Origin: Acidimicrobiia bacterium
Lineage (GTDB): Bacteria > Actinomycetota > Acidimicrobiia > Spongiisociales > JAENVV01
NCBI GenBank assembly: GCA_020352575.1
Contig: CP070681.1
Location: forward strand, 1,093,807-1,102,119
DNA length: 8,313 nucleotides
Direction: 5' to 3'
Part shown: positions 7,785 through 8,313 of the stretch, in pieces
Position numbering within the stretch: position 1 is the first letter of the stretch
Layout of the letters: each line of letters starts with the position of its first letter
Translations under genes and position numbers: made by a program
The notes under the pieces: model-generated
What the model saw: only the letters and a program-made list of their open reading frames with translations
What the model was told of the DNA's origin: nothing
Databases searched by the model: none

Positions 7785-7790
7785 AGGAGG
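7785..7790 (+). promoter_or_regulatory. Strong AGGAGG ribosome binding site before a 22-codon frame
   Basis: AGGAGG lies 8 bases before the ATG at 7799, the strongest Shine-Dalgarno-like site I found near any start in this window. It does not serve the start of the small gene at 7854 directly. Its presence before a very short frame is what makes the region notable. Confidence 0.5.
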
Positions 7791-7798
7791 AGCGACGA

Positions 7799-7867
7799 AT
7801 GAGCGGCGCCCATCTCTTGTCTCTTGTCTCTTGTCTCTTCCTACCATCGGTCCATGGCCGCTCCTGA
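7799..7867 (+). CDS. Candidate 22-residue leader peptide overlapping the next gene's start
   Basis: ATG at 7799, with a well-spaced AGGAGG upstream, opens a 22-codon frame ending in TGA (7865-7867), just past the start of the small gene at 7854. The peptide begins MSGAHLLSLVSCLF and is hydrophobic in the middle because it is built from the heptamer repeat. The frame is +1 relative to the downstream gene. It could be a translated leader, a translationally coupled upstream frame, or the N-terminus of the small gene put out of frame by repeat slippage. Its codons (TCT, CTT, TTG) are unlike the GC-ending codons of the neighbours, which argues against a conserved protein. No promoter for it is obvious. 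Confidence 0.3.
   Translation: MSGAHLLSLVSCLFLPSVHGRS
7814..7839 (+). repeat. Heptamer tandem repeat CTCTTGT, 3.7 copies
   Basis: Three exact copies of CTCTTGT (7814-7820, 7821-7827, 7828-7834) are followed by a partial copy CTCTT (7835-7839). The tract is pyrimidine-rich and lies between the AGGAGG site and the TACCAT box of the small gene. Seven is not a multiple of three, so a gain or loss of a copy shifts any frame that crosses it and changes promoter spacing. Confidence 0.9.
7842..7847 (+). promoter_or_regulatory. Candidate -10 box of the small gene at 7854 (leaderless start)
   Basis: TACCAT, preceded by CC, ends 6 bases before ATG 7854, the same arrangement as in gnd, serB, ppgK and hflX. 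A TTGTCT at 7817-7822 within the heptamer tract would be a weak -35 with a 19-base spacer, and the next copy gives only 12, so repeat number would affect promoter geometry. Confidence 0.5.
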
Positions 7868-8180
7868 GATCCACTCCACCCCGAAGGGCATCGTCGTCTC
7901 AAGCGGCGAGTACCGGGTCATGCCGGGTTGGCGCGTCGGCCATCTCCAGGAGGAGTCGACCCGATCCGGCCTGCTCGTGCCGGCGGGCTCCGAGAAATCG
8001 AGTGATGCGCTCGCCCTCGTCGATGTGGACTCCGGCCAGCGCTTCTGGGCCGTGCCGAACGGCGCCTGGCGATTCCTGTGGCCCGACACGAACCGTATCG
8101 TCGTGGCCGTGCGGGAGAGCCAGATCATCGCTGAGGAGGCCCTGGTCGAGGACCCGCCCGACGAGGGCAACTACCTCTAG
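7854..8180 (+). CDS. Small protein of unknown function, possibly divergent GroES-like (Cpn10)
   Basis: A 108-residue soluble protein without membrane segments or a signal peptide; I do not recognise it with certainty. Residues 21-98 can be lined up by eye with Cpn10/GroES: VMPGWRVGHL (22-31) against the KPLxDRVLV strand, STRSGLLVPAGSEKS (35-49) against the mobile loop TTASGLVIPDTAKEK, and RIVVAVRESQIIAEE (81-95) against the C-terminal EYLILxxxDVLAVV. About 20 extra N-terminal residues and an acidic tail (ALVEDPPDEGNYL) are not GroES features, and no groEL is beside it. The similarity could be chance. The start at ATG 7854 is chosen for its -10-like box 6 bases upstream; a leader frame with a strong ribosome binding site overlaps it out of frame. 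It is divergent from hflX and convergent with a probable glycosidase, sharing CTAG with it. That it is coding is well supported; its function is not. Confidence 0.75.
   Translation: MAAPEIHSTPKGIVVSSGEYRVMPGWRVGHLQEESTRSGLLVPAGSEKSSDALALVDVDSGQRFWAVPNGAWRFLWPDTNRIVVAVRESQIIAEEALVEDPPDEGNYL
8177..8180. other. Shared CTAG stop palindrome of the small gene and the convergent glycosidase gene
   Basis: CTAG gives TAG to the small gene on the plus strand (8178-8180) and to the minus-strand frame entering from the right edge (8179-8177). It is the third convergent junction in the window with the same four-base overlap. Confidence 0.75.
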
Positions 8181-8313
8181 GGCACCAGCCAGAGCAACTC
8201 GTAGGGGCCGAGCGTTGCGCCGGCGCCACGTGCCGTCCCGGTGAGGGCGTCCGTCCACGACTCGCCTCCCCACGAGACGTCGGTGGCGAACCCTGCGAAG
8301 TTGCCGACGATGC
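8177..8313 (-). CDS. C-terminal end of a probable GH13 (alpha-amylase family) glycosidase, partial
   Basis: Only the last 44 residues are in the window. The frame is open to the right edge and ends with TAG in the shared CTAG. The visible sequence includes IVGNFAGFATDVSW and ends GATLGPYELLWLVP. An early N-F strand followed by a closing L-x-PYE-x-x-hydrophobic strand is typical of the C-terminal beta-sandwich of GH13 alpha-glucosidases and related amylases. Such enzymes release glucose from alpha-glucans or oligosaccharides, which would fit the polyphosphate glucokinase encoded nearby. With so short a piece the family is a reasoned guess and the specific activity is unknown. Coding status is supported by the open GC-rich frame and by an end point matching the other convergent pairs. 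Confidence 0.5.
   Translation of the reverse strand, partial: IVGNFAGFATDVSWGGESWTDALTGTARGAGATLGPYELLWLVP

Noticed and set aside
7811..7840. A CRISPR array or mobile-element end
   Set aside because: The units are 7 bases long and contiguous, with no spacers. No transposase, terminal inverted repeats or target duplication are visible. It is a simple tandem repeat.
7743..7874. A 44-residue N-terminal extension of hflX
   Set aside because: The extra residues come partly from the reverse complement of the heptamer repeat. ATG 7742 gives a normal HflX length with a -10-like box 7 bases upstream.

Overview
This window looks like a compact, high-G+C (about two thirds by eye) chromosomal segment from an actinomycete-type bacterium (Actinomycetota). 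The pointers are a polyphosphate glucokinase of the actinobacterial type, a phosphoserine phosphatase with two ACT domains like mycobacterial SerB2, an F420-type luciferase-like oxidoreductase, and start codons that mostly look leaderless. The genes are housekeeping rather than accessory. I see no mobile element, CRISPR array, tRNA or rRNA. A deeper placement, for example Acidimicrobiia, would be a guess.

Layout. Positions 1-392 (-) hold the N-terminal part of an LLM-class F420-dependent oxidoreductase. 419-2935 (-) is a complete M1-family zinc aminopeptidase. 3029-4468 (+) is gnd, 6-phosphogluconate dehydrogenase. 4465-5634 (-) is serB. 5680-6438 (+) is ppgK. 6435-7742 (-) is the ribosome-associated GTPase hflX. 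7854-8180 (+) is a small protein of 108 residues that may be a divergent GroES-like (Cpn10) protein. 8177-8313 (-) is the C-terminal end of what is probably a GH13-family glycosidase. No gene-free stretch exceeds 111 bases.

Architecture. From the aminopeptidase onward every gene lies on the opposite strand from its neighbour. All three convergent pairs overlap by exactly four bases, the palindrome CTAG, so that both genes stop with TAG in the same four bases. By hand count CTAG occurs only four times in the window, three of them at these junctions. The divergent pairs are separated by 93, 45 and 111 bases. Five start codons (gnd, serB, ppgK, hflX and the small gene) have a YCTAnnnT box ending 6-8 bases upstream of ATG and no obvious Shine-Dalgarno sequence, as expected for leaderless mRNAs. 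The aminopeptidase is the exception, with a GTG start and a GGAG ribosome binding site.

The most unusual spot is 7785-7867, upstream of the small gene. An AGGAGG site 8 bases before an ATG opens a reading frame of only 22 codons. This frame contains 3.7 copies of the heptamer CTCTTGT and runs out of frame over the small gene's start. Loss of one heptamer would fuse it in frame with that gene, so this could be a slippage-sensitive leader.

Together the genes touch glucose use (a possible glycosidase, then PpgK forming glucose 6-phosphate, then Gnd in the oxidative pentose phosphate pathway), serine synthesis, peptide turnover and ribosome rescue. The alternating strands argue against one operon, so shared regulation could only come through the divergent promoter regions.
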